DNA from: JAVBPP01 sp031549535
Lineage (GTDB): Bacteria; Bacillota; Clostridia; Oscillospirales; Acutalibacteraceae
Direction: 5' to 3'
Assembly (NCBI GenBank): GCA_031549535.1
Contig: JAVBPP010000044.1
Span: forward strand, 1-18,554
Length of the DNA stretch: 18,554 nt
Positions within the stretch are counted from its first letter, which is position 1; each line of letters starts with the position of its first letter. The notes beneath the pieces are model-generated. The model was not told the origin of the DNA. It ran no database searches and saw only the letters and a list, made by a program, of their open reading frames with translations. Of this stretch, positions 6,825-14,473 are shown in pieces. A program made the translations under genes and the position numbers.

Positions 6825-8021
6825 ATGCTGCTTGTCAAGCTGCTGCACTTTATATTTGGTTATGTGCGTTTTCGGGCGGAGGACGGCTTTCCCGAGCGCT
6901 TTATCAACCTTTGCTCCCGCAGTAATATTGTGCTATGGAATGTGGAGAGCCGCAAGGGCGTACTTTACGCCAATGCCAGCGTGCGAGGGTATCGAGCCAT
7001 CCGTCCTGCCGCAAGAAAATCCGGCATGCGCGTACATGCAATTGAAAAACACGGCCTAACCTTCTTTTTACATAAGCATAAAAAACGCGTTGGCCTGTTG
7101 CTGGGTTTCTTGTTGTTTTTGGGCTCCATACTCTTCCTTGCCACGCGGGTTTGGACCATTGACGTAGCCGGAACGCAAAGCGTAACGCCGGAGGAGCTCC
7201 TGACGGTCTGTTCGGAGCTCGGCTTTCAGCGCGGCATTTCACGCCGCAGTGTGGAGGTCGAGGCGCTGGAAATTGCGGTGCTCGACCGCATGCCGGAGCT
7301 TTCCTGGCTCAGCATCAATCTCAAGGGCAGCGGCGCGGTAATTGAGGTGCGGGAAAAGGGAAAAAAAGCCGCGCTGGAAGACCCGAATACCCCGGCGGAT
7401 ATTATTGCCGCGCGCAGCGGCACCCTGCTGGCCATTGAGGCCTACCGCGGTACACGGCTGAAAAAGGCCGGGGATTATGTGCTGCGCGGGGAAGCGCTCA
7501 TCAGTGGCGTTACCATGAATTTGGATAACAGCGCTGTTCTGCGCAACGCAAGCGGTTATGTCACCGCCAGAACAAGCCGCAAAATCAGCGCCACGGCGGA
7601 GCGGGAGCAGCTGGTTTACACCGTGCAGGCGCTGAAGAACAGCTATACCCTGCAGTTTTTATGGCTGCAGCTTCCGTTTGGCAAGCGGCCAGATAGTCCG
7701 GAGCCCGGCTACGCTTACAGCTTCACCCGCTGGCTGGAGCTCAACCGCATGCGCATGCCCCTGGAACTGACGCGCAGCACCGCGCTCACCCTGACGGCAA
7801 GCAGCGTAACCCACAGCGCACAGCAGGCCAGGCTGCTCGCCCTGGAGGCACAGCTGGGCGCCGTTACAGCACAGCTGGAACACACAAAGCCGGAAAAACA
7901 GAAACTGAGCTGCACGGAAACAGAGAACGGCTGCAGCATAGAGGGCAGCTATACGGTCATAGAAAATGTTGGCCTGCACCGCCCGCTGGAAGCACAACAA
8001 AAAAACGCATCAAAACCGTAA
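6825..8021 (+). CDS. yqfD: Sporulation protein YqfD
   Basis: A 398-residue protein, close to the usual length of about 400. Residues 1-85 are an N-terminal domain (MLLVKLLHFIFGYVRF, then FPERFINLCSRSNI and VLWNVESRKGVLYA). A single membrane helix lies at about 88-107. It is followed by an FtsQ/POTRA-like region (VWTIDVAGTQSVTPEELLTV), the family motif GISRRSVEVEALEIAVLDRM, and the external domain with SWLSINLKGSGAVIEVREKG. A coiled, Gln/Leu-rich segment occurs near the C-terminus. YqfD is a mother-cell sporulation protein in Bacillus needed for spore formation. ATG 6825 follows GGGGGG; an in-frame ATG at 6780 lies inside yqfC. The usual phoH-ybeY genes do not follow; instead a bidirectional terminator overlaps the stop codon and the next gene faces the other way. 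Confidence 0.93.
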   Translation: MLLVKLLHFIFGYVRFRAEDGFPERFINLCSRSNIVLWNVESRKGVLYANASVRGYRAIRPAARKSGMRVHAIEKHGLTFFLHKHKKRVGLLLGFLLFLGSILFLATRVWTIDVAGTQSVTPEELLTVCSELGFQRGISRRSVEVEALEIAVLDRMPELSWLSINLKGSGAVIEVREKGKKAALEDPNTPADIIAARSGTLLAIEAYRGTRLKKAGDYVLRGEALISGVTMNLDNSAVLRNASGYVTARTSRKISATAEREQLVYTVQALKNSYTLQFLWLQLPFGKRPDSPEPGYAYSFTRWLELNRMRMPLELTRSTALTLTASSVTHSAQQARLLALEAQLGAVTAQLEHTKPEKQKLSCTETENGCSIEGSYTVIENVGLHRPLEAQQKNASKP

Positions 8022-8036
8022 CAGGCTTTGATGCGT
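8005..8036. terminator. Bidirectional intrinsic terminator between yqfD and the secreted-protein gene
   Basis: A 10-bp perfect stem ACGCATCAAA/TTTGATGCGT (8005-8014 with 8027-8036) with a 12-nt loop. Plus-strand transcripts continue into CTTCTTTACTTTT; minus-strand transcripts end in TTTTTTTG, an even better U-tract. It contains the yqfD stop codon (8019-8021) in its loop and serves two convergent genes. Confidence 0.85.
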
Positions 8037-8054
8037 CTTCTTTACTTTTAATCT

Positions 8055-8741
8055 TTAGAATAAGCCGCCGGCGTCCAGACCAAAGGCGCTGGAGATTAAG
8101 CCGATGAACATTTCAATAATCATGTAAATGGTGTCCATAAAGCCTTCTGCCGCACGCTCCAGATTTTCTGTTGCATACTCTAAATCCGTGCACATTTGCT
8201 TATACTGCGCCGGATCCTGCTCCTTCGGGTCGTTTGCGAATTTAATGGCAGCTTCCTTCACCTGTGTAAAGGTTTTGAAGGAGGCCTCGTTATAACGCAT
8301 GCTCAGCTTTTTATTTGCCTCTGCAATCAAAGCGGTAAGGTCGCTCTTATCCAGCGCAGCTTTCAAAGAAACAGATATTTCTTCTGTTGAGCCAAAAGTC
8401 TGGCCATCCATCAAATAGGTTACTTCGACTTTCACTTTAAATGTTTCGGCAACCTCCGGCCCTACATCAATATTAAAGCCGATATAGTCGCCCCGGTAAG
8501 AAAGGCTGGAATAATCCTGCGGGACGTCTTCCTTTGTAACCTCTTTCACCGCAAATTTAACATTGGAAAAACCGGTATTCTTGTAGTTCGCTTTGAGCAC
8601 AACGGTGTTGGACATGCTGGCATAATCATAAACCTGGGTAAACGTCAAGTCGCTAAAAGGAATTTCCAACGCGCTTACACTGACGAGCAATATACCGCAA
8701 AGCATCACAGCTGTAATCAGTAAGCTCAAGGTTCTTTTCAT
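8055..8741 (-). CDS. Secreted FIVAR-like protein with hydrophobic C-terminus
   Basis: A 228-residue exported protein of unknown function. Residues 1-24 are a signal peptide (MKRTLSLLITAVMLCGILLV, then SVSA). Residues about 25-127 look like an extracellular beta-rich domain (TVVLKANYKNTGFSNVKFAV; GFNIDVGPEVAETFKVKVEV). Residues 130-200 have the helical FIVAR pattern: LIAEANKKLSMRYNEASFKT, VKEAAIKFANDPKEQDPAQY, DLEYATENLERA. The end (203-228) is hydrophobic, TIYMIIEMFIGLISSAFGLD, so the protein may be membrane-anchored at both processing stages or self-associate. ATG 8741 follows GGAGG; the upstream in-frame ATG at 8777 is not supported. A good promoter lies at 8796-8824, and the terminator is shared with yqfD. 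The FIVAR call is from pattern only. Confidence 0.75.
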   Translation of the reverse strand: MKRTLSLLITAVMLCGILLVSVSALEIPFSDLTFTQVYDYASMSNTVVLKANYKNTGFSNVKFAVKEVTKEDVPQDYSSLSYRGDYIGFNIDVGPEVAETFKVKVEVTYLMDGQTFGSTEEISVSLKAALDKSDLTALIAEANKKLSMRYNEASFKTFTQVKEAAIKFANDPKEQDPAQYKQMCTDLEYATENLERAAEGFMDTIYMIIEMFIGLISSAFGLDAGGLF

Positions 8742-8795
8742 AATGATGTACCTCCGTTCAATTTCAAATCCGTCCAATAACAGACTGGTACAATC

Positions 8796-8824
8796 AGTAT
8801 AGCGGATGTTACGAAAAAATGCAA
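8796..8824 (-). promoter_or_regulatory. Sigma-A promoter of the secreted FIVAR-like gene
   Basis: The minus strand reads TTGCAT (8824-8819), a 17-nt spacer, then TATACT (8801-8796). The ATG is at 8741 and GGAGG lies just before it. A perfect TTGACA further upstream (about 8844) has no matching -10 and is probably incidental. Confidence 0.72.
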
Positions 8825-8879
8825 GGGATTGTTCCGGTAAAATATGTCAAAACTGCAACTTTTCTATAAATGTTTTGTA

Positions 8880-9947
8880 CTATTTTACTGCCACTGTCCA
8901 GCCAAAGTCGTCGGGCAGGCGACCCCATTGCAGGCCGGTTAGGTTATCATAGAGCTTTTGGGAGAGGGCGCCGATTTCACCGTTGTTGATGGGCAGAATC
9001 CGCTCGTTCCACTTTAGCTCCCCGATGGGGGAGATAACAGCGGCCGTTCCGGAGCCAAAGGCCTCGCGCAGGCGGCCCTGCTCATGGGCGCAGGCAATTT
9101 CGTCAATAGAGATGGCGCGTTCCGTAACGGTAACACCCCAGGAGCGCAGCATTTCGATGCAGGAAAGGCGCGTTACGCCGCCAAGAATACTGCCCTGCAG
9201 CGCGGGGGTGATGACCTCGTCGTCAATCACGAAAAACACGTTCATCGTGCCCACTTCTTCCACGTATTTGCGCTCAATGCCATCCAGCCAGAGCACCTGG
9301 GTATAGCCCGCCTTCGCGGCCTGGTCCTGCGCCTTGAGGGAGGAGGCATAGTTGCCGCCGGTTTTGGCAAAGCCCATGCCGCCGCGCACGGAACGGACAT
9401 ATTCATTCTCCACATAAATTTTAACCGGATTCAGGCCCTCGGGGTAATACGCGCCCACGGGGGAGAGGATGATGCAGAAAATCAGATGATGCGCCGGGTG
9501 CACGCCCACATGCGGATCAACGGCGAAAATAAACGGGCGGATATACAGGCTCGTCCCTTCGGCGGTGGGAATCCAATCCGCGTCCGTCAGCACAAGCTGC
9601 TTCACAGCCTCAATCGCAAAAGCCTCGTCAATCTGCGGAATGCAAAGGCGATCGTTAGAAAGGTTCAGGCGCGCCATATTGCGGTCCGGCCGGAACAGGA
9701 GAATGCCGTCATCCTGTGTGCGGTAGGCCTTCATGCCCTCAAACACCTCTTGCCCATAATGCAGGCACATAGCTGCCGGGTCGAGCGCAATGGGGCCGTA
9801 GGGAACAATGCGCGGGTCGTGCCAACCCTCGCCGATGTCGTAATTCATCAAAAACATATGATCTGTGAAATAGTTGCCAAAGCCCAGCTTGGTTTGATCC
9901 TGCGGTTTTTCCTTTGGCGTTGCCGTGCGTTCCATGCGTATTTGCAT
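8880..9947 (-). CDS. ilvE: Branched-chain amino acid aminotransferase
   Basis: A 355-residue, full-length class IV PLP aminotransferase that interconverts Leu, Ile and Val with their 2-oxo acids using 2-oxoglutarate/Glu. The beta-type BCAT pattern is clear: YGQEVFEGMKAY (64-75), SLYIRPFIFA (133-142), the PLP lysine K195 in GFAKTGGNYASSLKAQ, WLDGIERKYVEEVGTMNVFF, LQGSILGGVTR, and the phosphate-binding FGSGTAAVISPIGEL. ATG 9947 follows GGAGGTG at 6 nt. It is a single-gene unit: its promoter is at 9979-10008, and no other biosynthesis gene adjoins. No T-box or leader attenuator fits in the 110-bp upstream gap. That gap also contains a 44-bp copy of glycosidase coding sequence. Confidence in function is high. 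Confidence 0.95.
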   Translation of the reverse strand: MQIRMERTATPKEKPQDQTKLGFGNYFTDHMFLMNYDIGEGWHDPRIVPYGPIALDPAAMCLHYGQEVFEGMKAYRTQDDGILLFRPDRNMARLNLSNDRLCIPQIDEAFAIEAVKQLVLTDADWIPTAEGTSLYIRPFIFAVDPHVGVHPAHHLIFCIILSPVGAYYPEGLNPVKIYVENEYVRSVRGGMGFAKTGGNYASSLKAQDQAAKAGYTQVLWLDGIERKYVEEVGTMNVFFVIDDEVITPALQGSILGGVTRLSCIEMLRSWGVTVTERAISIDEIACAHEQGRLREAFGSGTAAVISPIGELKWNERILPINNGEIGALSQKLYDNLTGLQWGRLPDDFGWTVAVK

Positions 9948-9978
9948 AAGGCACCTCCGATGTCATTATAGAAATAAT

Positions 9979-10008
9979 AGTATACACCCTCTCGGGCTAG
10001 GCGCGCAA
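9979..10008 (-). promoter_or_regulatory. Probable ilvE promoter
   Basis: The minus strand reads TTGCGC (10008-10003), an 18-nt spacer, then TATACT (9984-9979), 32 nt before the ilvE ATG. The -35 box falls inside the 44-bp segment copied from, or shared with, the family-2 glycosidase gene. Confidence 0.55.
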
Positions 10009-10042
10009 GAGATTTTCCCCTTTTTCAAGCGGAATATTTGCA
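9999..10042. repeat. 44-bp copy of glycosidase coding sequence (copy A, intergenic)
   Basis: This stretch matches 14548-14591 in 42 of 44 positions and the same orientation. On the minus strand it still reads ANIPLEKGENLLRA followed by TAG. The two differences from the glycosidase gene (TTG/CTG and ATT/ATC codons) are both synonymous. It lies in the gap upstream of ilvE and supplies the -35 region. No other part of the glycosidase gene is found around it. Confidence 0.85.
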
Positions 10043-10057
10043 TTTTAGGGGGTTCCC

Positions 10058-10669
10058 TTAGAATAATGTATACACAAACATAGTAAGCACATGGCTGGAT
10101 AAAAAGAAAAGCAACAAACCGAGGAAAGCCATAAACAGAACAACAGGAATAAGTATATAGCGTTTATTAGACATCAAATTCCCTAAGAGGCCAAAAATCG
10201 TTTTTTGGTAAGAGGCCTTTTTGTTGCCAGCATTTACCCCATAAGAGTGTTCCTTCTTTCTTGAAAAGGTGCTGATGGATTGCATGGATATTTGTTTCCA
10301 TGAATAAAAGCCATAGAGTCTGCGTTTTCTCCGGTATACAAGCATTCCAACCGGAAGAATAAAAAGGAAATAAATTACACTTAACAGCAATTTGAATATC
10401 ATGTTTCCAATTTTATTCGTGGCAAAGTAAAAAAGCTTGTAAGGATATTGAAGCAGTTGTGGAATGATGACTGCGCAAAAAAACAAGGTGCCTCCGGCAA
10501 TAATTTCTAATAGGTATAAATAGTTTATGGAACCTGGCTTGGCCGTGAGAAAAGAAATGAAACCAATGGATATGAGTATTGCACCACTAACCAAGCCAAA
10601 CAGCGTTTGGTTTTTGATTTCATCCAATTCATCCCGTTGTTTTTTCATTAAAATATAGGAGTCAGTCAT
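10058..10669 (-). CDS. SxtJ-like / DUF5989-like fused membrane protein
   Basis: A 203-residue protein. Residues about 20-130 look like SxtJ-family membrane proteins that accompany carbamoyltransferases: LFGLVSGAILISIGFISF, LLEIIAGGTLFFCAVIIPQL, then NKIGNMIFKLLLSVIYFLFI and LPVGMLVYRRKRR. Residues about 157-203 resemble DUF5989: a short Asn/Lys stretch, then RYILIPVVLFMAFLGLLLFF and an end in FVYTLF. In other bacteria these two are normally separate small genes next to the carbamoyltransferase, so this appears to be a fusion joined by a basic linker (residues 131-156). Its ATG overlaps the end of the carbamoyltransferase gene by 8 bp, implying translational coupling. Probably it anchors or regulates the carbamoylation step at the membrane; the exact function is unknown. 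Confidence 0.7.
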   Translation of the reverse strand: MTDSYILMKKQRDELDEIKNQTLFGLVSGAILISIGFISFLTAKPGSINYLYLLEIIAGGTLFFCAVIIPQLLQYPYKLFYFATNKIGNMIFKLLLSVIYFLFILPVGMLVYRRKRRLYGFYSWKQISMQSISTFSRKKEHSYGVNAGNKKASYQKTIFGLLGNLMSNKRYILIPVVLFMAFLGLLLFFLSSHVLTMFVYTLF

Positions 10670-12500
10670 TTTTAAGAACCCTCCTTCTTATGCGCTGTCC
10701 TTCGCTGCCTGCGTTGGTTTGCCGTTGTTTTGTTTTATCAAATAAGCGATTCCCAATCACAACATAATCCATATCAGTTGCCATAAAACATTGGTATGCA
10801 TCTTGAGCCGAGTTAACGATGGGTTCTCCTCTTACGTTAAAGGAGGTGTTAACCGCAACGCTGCAACCGGTTTCTTCTTTTAGAACGGATAGAATCTGAC
10901 ATATAAAAGGATGGCGCTTCGTATCAATCGTTTGCACTCTGGCAGAGTAGTCCACATGTGTAACAGCCGGAATATCGGAACGCACCTCTTTTACGAGCTC
11001 CATAATATCTTTCCCCTCGCGGTCAAACGCAAGTCTTTTATCCTTGAGAACAGGAAATGTCATCAGCATATACGGTGAATCTACACGCATTTCAAAATAT
11101 AAATGCGCGTCCTCCCTCAACACAATCGGTGCAAAGGGACGGAAACTCTCCCTAAATTTTATCTTCATGTTCATACGATATTGCGTATGTGTGCTTTGTG
11201 CATTTCCTAAAATAGAGCGATTTCCCAGCGCCCGGGGTCCCCATTCCGCGGCACCTCTTGCAATGCCTACAATTTTTTCCTGCGCAATTAATTTACCAAT
11301 TTGGCGGGCAAGTTCCTGCTCCTCCAAAACAGTCCAAACGCCGCCCAGTGCCTTTAACTGAACATCATCTGCCTTCTGTTTAGGCAAAATTTCCAGTCCA
11401 AGAAAGGAGCCCTCCATGCTGTCCGCAGGATTTGCAGCGCGTGACTTGCCCAAAAAAGAATGCCAGATATGAAGCGCCGCACCCAATGCACCGCCGGCAT
11501 CTCCCGAAGCGGGTTGAACCCATATTTGCTCAAATCCCGCACGCTCTCGAATATCAGCCATAGAAACAACATTCAGCGCAACTCCCCCCGCAAGAACTAA
11601 ATTGCGCATGCCGGTTGTTTTCCGAACATGGATTGCCAGCTTAAGAAGAATTTCAGATGTGACCGCCTGAATACTGGCAGCAATATCCATATCAAATTGT
11701 GTTATAGCGCTTTCCGCTTTTCTCGCCTTTTGCCCAAACAGAGCCTCAAATCGACGGTTAATTGTTTTTAGTCCAAATGTGTAATTGAAATAGCGTTGGT
11801 TTACTATAAAGGATCCGTCATCCTGTATTCGAATGCAGTGTTTCTTAATCGTATCCACATAAATCGGATTCCCATAAGGTGCAAGCCCCATCATCTTATA
11901 CTCGCCGCTGTTGATTTTAAAGCCTGTATAAAAAGTAAACGCAGAATATAACAAGCCAAGAGAATTGGGAAACGTCATATGCTCCAACAGTTCAACTTTA
12001 TTGTCCTTGCAAATCCCGTAGGTTGTTGTGGACCATTCGCCCACACCATCAACCGTTAGTACGGCAGCTTCTTTAAATGGGGACGGATAAAATGCACTTG
12101 CCGCGTGGGAGACATGATGATCACAGAAAAGAACCGTAGCATTTTTAAGCCCAAGCTCCTTTACAATTGCTTTTTCTAGCCAAAGGTTTTGAGTTAACCA
12201 CTTTGGCATAGCAGCCAAAAATGACGTAATGCTTTTGGGCGCAGTAATATGTTGAGAAATCAGCAGCCGATCAAATTTGGCCAAAGGGTTTTCATAAAAT
12301 ACAATATAATCCACGTCTTCGATAGAGATCTTGCCTTCGGATAGGCAAAAATCTATGGCATAGTGCGGGAAGGAGGCATCGCCCTTAATTCGGGTAAAAC
12401 GCTCCTCTTGCGCGGCGGCGATAATACGTCCGTCACAGATGATTGCGGCCGCGGAATCGTGGTAATAAGCAGAAATGCCAAGAATCGTGACCTTTTTCAC
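10662..12500 (-). CDS. NodU/CmcH/TobZ-family O-carbamoyltransferase
   Basis: A 612-residue enzyme expected to make carbamoyl-adenylate from carbamoyl phosphate and ATP, then transfer the carbamoyl group to a hydroxyl, usually of a sugar. The Kae1-like N-terminal domain shows ILGISAYYHDSAAAI (6-20), QEERFTR (31-37), the metal-binding DHHVSHAASAFYPS (127-140), VDGVGEWSTTTYG (150-162), GEYKMMGLAPYGNP (199-212) and LAGGVALN (303-310). The C-terminal domain shows AEWGPRALGNRSIL (418-431), FRESFRPFAP (449-458) and VNTSFNVRGEPIVN (550-563). The start is GTG 12500, four bases overlapping the upstream stop (GTGA) and preceded by AAGGGGGCG; the longer frame to 12623 runs back into the SGNH gene. All catalytic motifs are present. 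The acceptor is unknown. Confidence 0.93.
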   Translation of the reverse strand: MKKVTILGISAYYHDSAAAIICDGRIIAAAQEERFTRIKGDASFPHYAIDFCLSEGKISIEDVDYIVFYENPLAKFDRLLISQHITAPKSITSFLAAMPKWLTQNLWLEKAIVKELGLKNATVLFCDHHVSHAASAFYPSPFKEAAVLTVDGVGEWSTTTYGICKDNKVELLEHMTFPNSLGLLYSAFTFYTGFKINSGEYKMMGLAPYGNPIYVDTIKKHCIRIQDDGSFIVNQRYFNYTFGLKTINRRFEALFGQKARKAESAITQFDMDIAASIQAVTSEILLKLAIHVRKTTGMRNLVLAGGVALNVVSMADIRERAGFEQIWVQPASGDAGGALGAALHIWHSFLGKSRAANPADSMEGSFLGLEILPKQKADDVQLKALGGVWTVLEEQELARQIGKLIAQEKIVGIARGAAEWGPRALGNRSILGNAQSTHTQYRMNMKIKFRESFRPFAPIVLREDAHLYFEMRVDSPYMLMTFPVLKDKRLAFDREGKDIMELVKEVRSDIPAVTHVDYSARVQTIDTKRHPFICQILSVLKEETGCSVAVNTSFNVRGEPIVNSAQDAYQCFMATDMDYVVIGNRLFDKTKQRQTNAGSEGQRIRRRVLKND

Positions 12501-14293
12501 GCTGCATCGCCCCCTTCCGCCAGAGATACGGTGAGTTGCATCTCCCCTGCGCTCCCCCCGGCTATGTCTGCATGGATTAAAATCGACGTAACCAAGGCAT
12601 CTGCGGTATTGTCCCACATACATTCACTGCCGGATTTTTTTCCCATTTTATGGGCGACCTGGTCATCAAAGCCGAGCTCATCATTGATGCTGTTATAGTA
12701 AAGGGTGGCGGACTTAAGCGAACTGCCCCGAAGGCTTAGGGAATCAATTTGAATGGGTTTTCGGAAGTTTAATTTGATGTAGGGCTCCCGAAGCGGCAAA
12801 ACCAGAAAAGGAGTTTGGTCATCATCAGCAGGATACGTAAAGGTATAGCTGCCTGTTAGGTTATCCTTTATTTCACTGCGAAGATGGATAGAGGCGGGTA
12901 AATAGTCATTTATCGTATGGTCTGGAGCTTGGCTCCTCTCCGCTTTTGCGCCCAATATATCCGAGTAATTTGCTTCAAGAAGATTTGCTGCATATTGGGC
13001 GAAGAACAGAGAACCCACAGGCCCGGGGTGACTATCGGCAGGATTGATTGCATAGTAGTTACTGTATTTTTCCGCCGAATAAGATTTTTCATATTCATAC
13101 AAAGAATTGTAAGTCGAAATACCCGCCTGCTCAAACAATGGTAAAACAGGTTTATATTTTGATTCAAAAAACTCCACGCTCGGGTTTTCCGGTGTTGTCA
13201 TGAGAATCACGGGCATATCTGCCTTCGCGGCGAACTCCCCCAGCGGATCTATCACATTTGTCTTGTATTGACTTAAATACGCAGGTTCGAGGGCTTTATT
13301 AATTGCGTAAAAATATTGATATCCGTCCTGTGCATTGTTAAATCTGTTTTCCGAAAAAGAAACCCGTTCCGCTAATTTGTGATTCATAAAAAATTCTATA
13401 TTCGGCACAAGGTGAGCCGGCTTGTTGAAAAAATCAAGACCCAGTCTCTCCGAAAAGAGTGCGTACCAGGGAGGGCTTGTATTGCCGTTAATCATGATAA
13501 AGGGGTCATTTACAACATAATCCATTAAAATAATATCCGGCTGAATATCTGCAATCATCGTGGTTTTTGTTAACCACTGCAACTGTTCCTGCGTTGAGGC
13601 TCCGGTAAACCCAACGCCGTAAACCTCACAATTATATCCTTTTTCCTGCAGTTCAGTTTCCAATAACTTCCACCATACTTGATTCATGTTTGTGAGCCCA
13701 TAGCCAAAAACAAAGGAATCGCCTAAAACAAGAACTCTTTTGGTAGCCCCGGCTTTTGGCTGTAATGTCGAAACGCTGACGAGGGGATAAATCTTTTTGT
13801 TGACATAAAGCCGCTCACTGTTTATGAAACAAATTTTATTTGTTTCGTCAAAATACATCCGGTAGGGGATAAGGGCGTTATCTACAATAACAAGCATATA
13901 AAGGATTACCACAGTAAAAACAGAAAGATAAAGAAGGGATATCTTGGGAAATAAATGTAATTCACCAACAGAAAGCAAGTGTTTTTTTGCCTGGCCTCCC
14001 TTCCCAAGTGGCTTGAACAGGTAACAGCCCAACCCCAATAATAGGCCACACACTACAGCGGCAACAAATATGCTGAGAACATACCGAGGTTGCAGAAAAA
14101 CAGAAGGCTGATACAACAGCACAAAAATTTTCGATGAATCAGTGGAACCCCAAAGGAACAAATAAAGCGCTAGCCATGACAAGAAAAAGCAAAAAATAAA
14201 TTGAAATAGAGATACCGGAATTCGAAAATATTTTTTGCACAAAAGCAATATAAGGATAGACGCAATACTTCCCGCAGAAACCAAGAACAGCAT
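12497..14293 (-). CDS. Membrane-anchored SGNH/GDSL hydrolase-like protein
   Basis: A 598-residue protein. Four hydrophobic segments occupy about residues 2-24, 28-48, 66-94 and 118-140. An SGNH domain follows: block I VLVLGDSFVFGYG (Ser about 193), block II YGVGFTGAST, block III DYVVNDP with Asn about 262, and block V PADSHPG with Asp about 420 and His about 422. The catalytic triad looks complete. The final 120 residues are beta-rich (IKLNFRKPIQIDSLSLRGSS, then LKSATLYYNS), like a carbohydrate-binding or discoidin-type sandwich. The start is ATG 14293 with GGGAGGGG 8 nt upstream; the ATG at 14311 precedes this site. Its stop overlaps the carbamoyltransferase start by four bases. SGNH proteins of this type act as esterases or acyltransferases on surface polysaccharides; which applies here is unknown. 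Confidence 0.85.
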   Translation of the reverse strand: MLFLVSAGSIASILILLLCKKYFRIPVSLFQFIFCFFLSWLALYLFLWGSTDSSKIFVLLYQPSVFLQPRYVLSIFVAAVVCGLLLGLGCYLFKPLGKGGQAKKHLLSVGELHLFPKISLLYLSVFTVVILYMLVIVDNALIPYRMYFDETNKICFINSERLYVNKKIYPLVSVSTLQPKAGATKRVLVLGDSFVFGYGLTNMNQVWWKLLETELQEKGYNCEVYGVGFTGASTQEQLQWLTKTTMIADIQPDIILMDYVVNDPFIMINGNTSPPWYALFSERLGLDFFNKPAHLVPNIEFFMNHKLAERVSFSENRFNNAQDGYQYFYAINKALEPAYLSQYKTNVIDPLGEFAAKADMPVILMTTPENPSVEFFESKYKPVLPLFEQAGISTYNSLYEYEKSYSAEKYSNYYAINPADSHPGPVGSLFFAQYAANLLEANYSDILGAKAERSQAPDHTINDYLPASIHLRSEIKDNLTGSYTFTYPADDDQTPFLVLPLREPYIKLNFRKPIQIDSLSLRGSSLKSATLYYNSINDELGFDDQVAHKMGKKSGSECMWDNTADALVTSILIHADIAGGSAGEMQLTVSLAEGGDAA

Positions 14294-14360
14294 ACGAAAC
14301 ACCCCTCCCATTTATGCATTACCCTACAAATAATTTTTCCTTCAAAGATAACGTATTTTG

Positions 14361-14389
14361 ATTTTAGCAAAAGTTAATCTAAAAATCAA
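14361..14389 (-). promoter_or_regulatory. Promoter of the SGNH-carbamoyltransferase operon
   Basis: The minus strand reads TTGATT (14389-14384), a 17-nt spacer, then TAAAAT (14366-14361) preceded by TGC, an extended -10. The leader to the ATG at 14293 is about 60 nt. The two boxes sit in a loose inverted repeat (GATTTTTAG/CTAAAATC). Confidence 0.65.
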
Positions 14390-14410
14390 CGCTTTCCCCA
14401 TATTTGATTG

Positions 14411-14451
14411 AAAACGACAACCGCACAGTTGCACCGTGCGGTTGTCGTTTT
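14411..14451. terminator. Strong hairpin terminator after the glycosidase gene
   Basis: A perfect 16-bp stem AAAACGACAACCGCAC/GTGCGGTTGTCGTTTT (14411-14426 with 14436-14451) and a 9-nt loop. It starts 22 bp after the glycosidase stop codon in the minus direction and ends with a short U-tract formed by the A/T end of the stem. It separates the glycosidase from the SGNH operon promoter. Confidence 0.8.
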
Positions 14452-14473
14452 AAATCCAATCATCTATTTTGTT

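Noticed and set aside
9948..10057. T-box or leucine-responsive leader before ilvE
   Set aside because: The gap is only 110 bp, the probable promoter leaves a leader of about 25-30 nt, and no T-box sequence or terminator/antiterminator pair is present.
12501..12623. Longer N-terminus of the carbamoyltransferase starting at 12623
   Set aside because: The added 41 residues overlap the SGNH gene, are Arg/Gly/Cys-rich and unlike the family, and the GTG at 12500 begins the canonical KKVTILGISAYYHDSAA start with a purine-rich site upstream.
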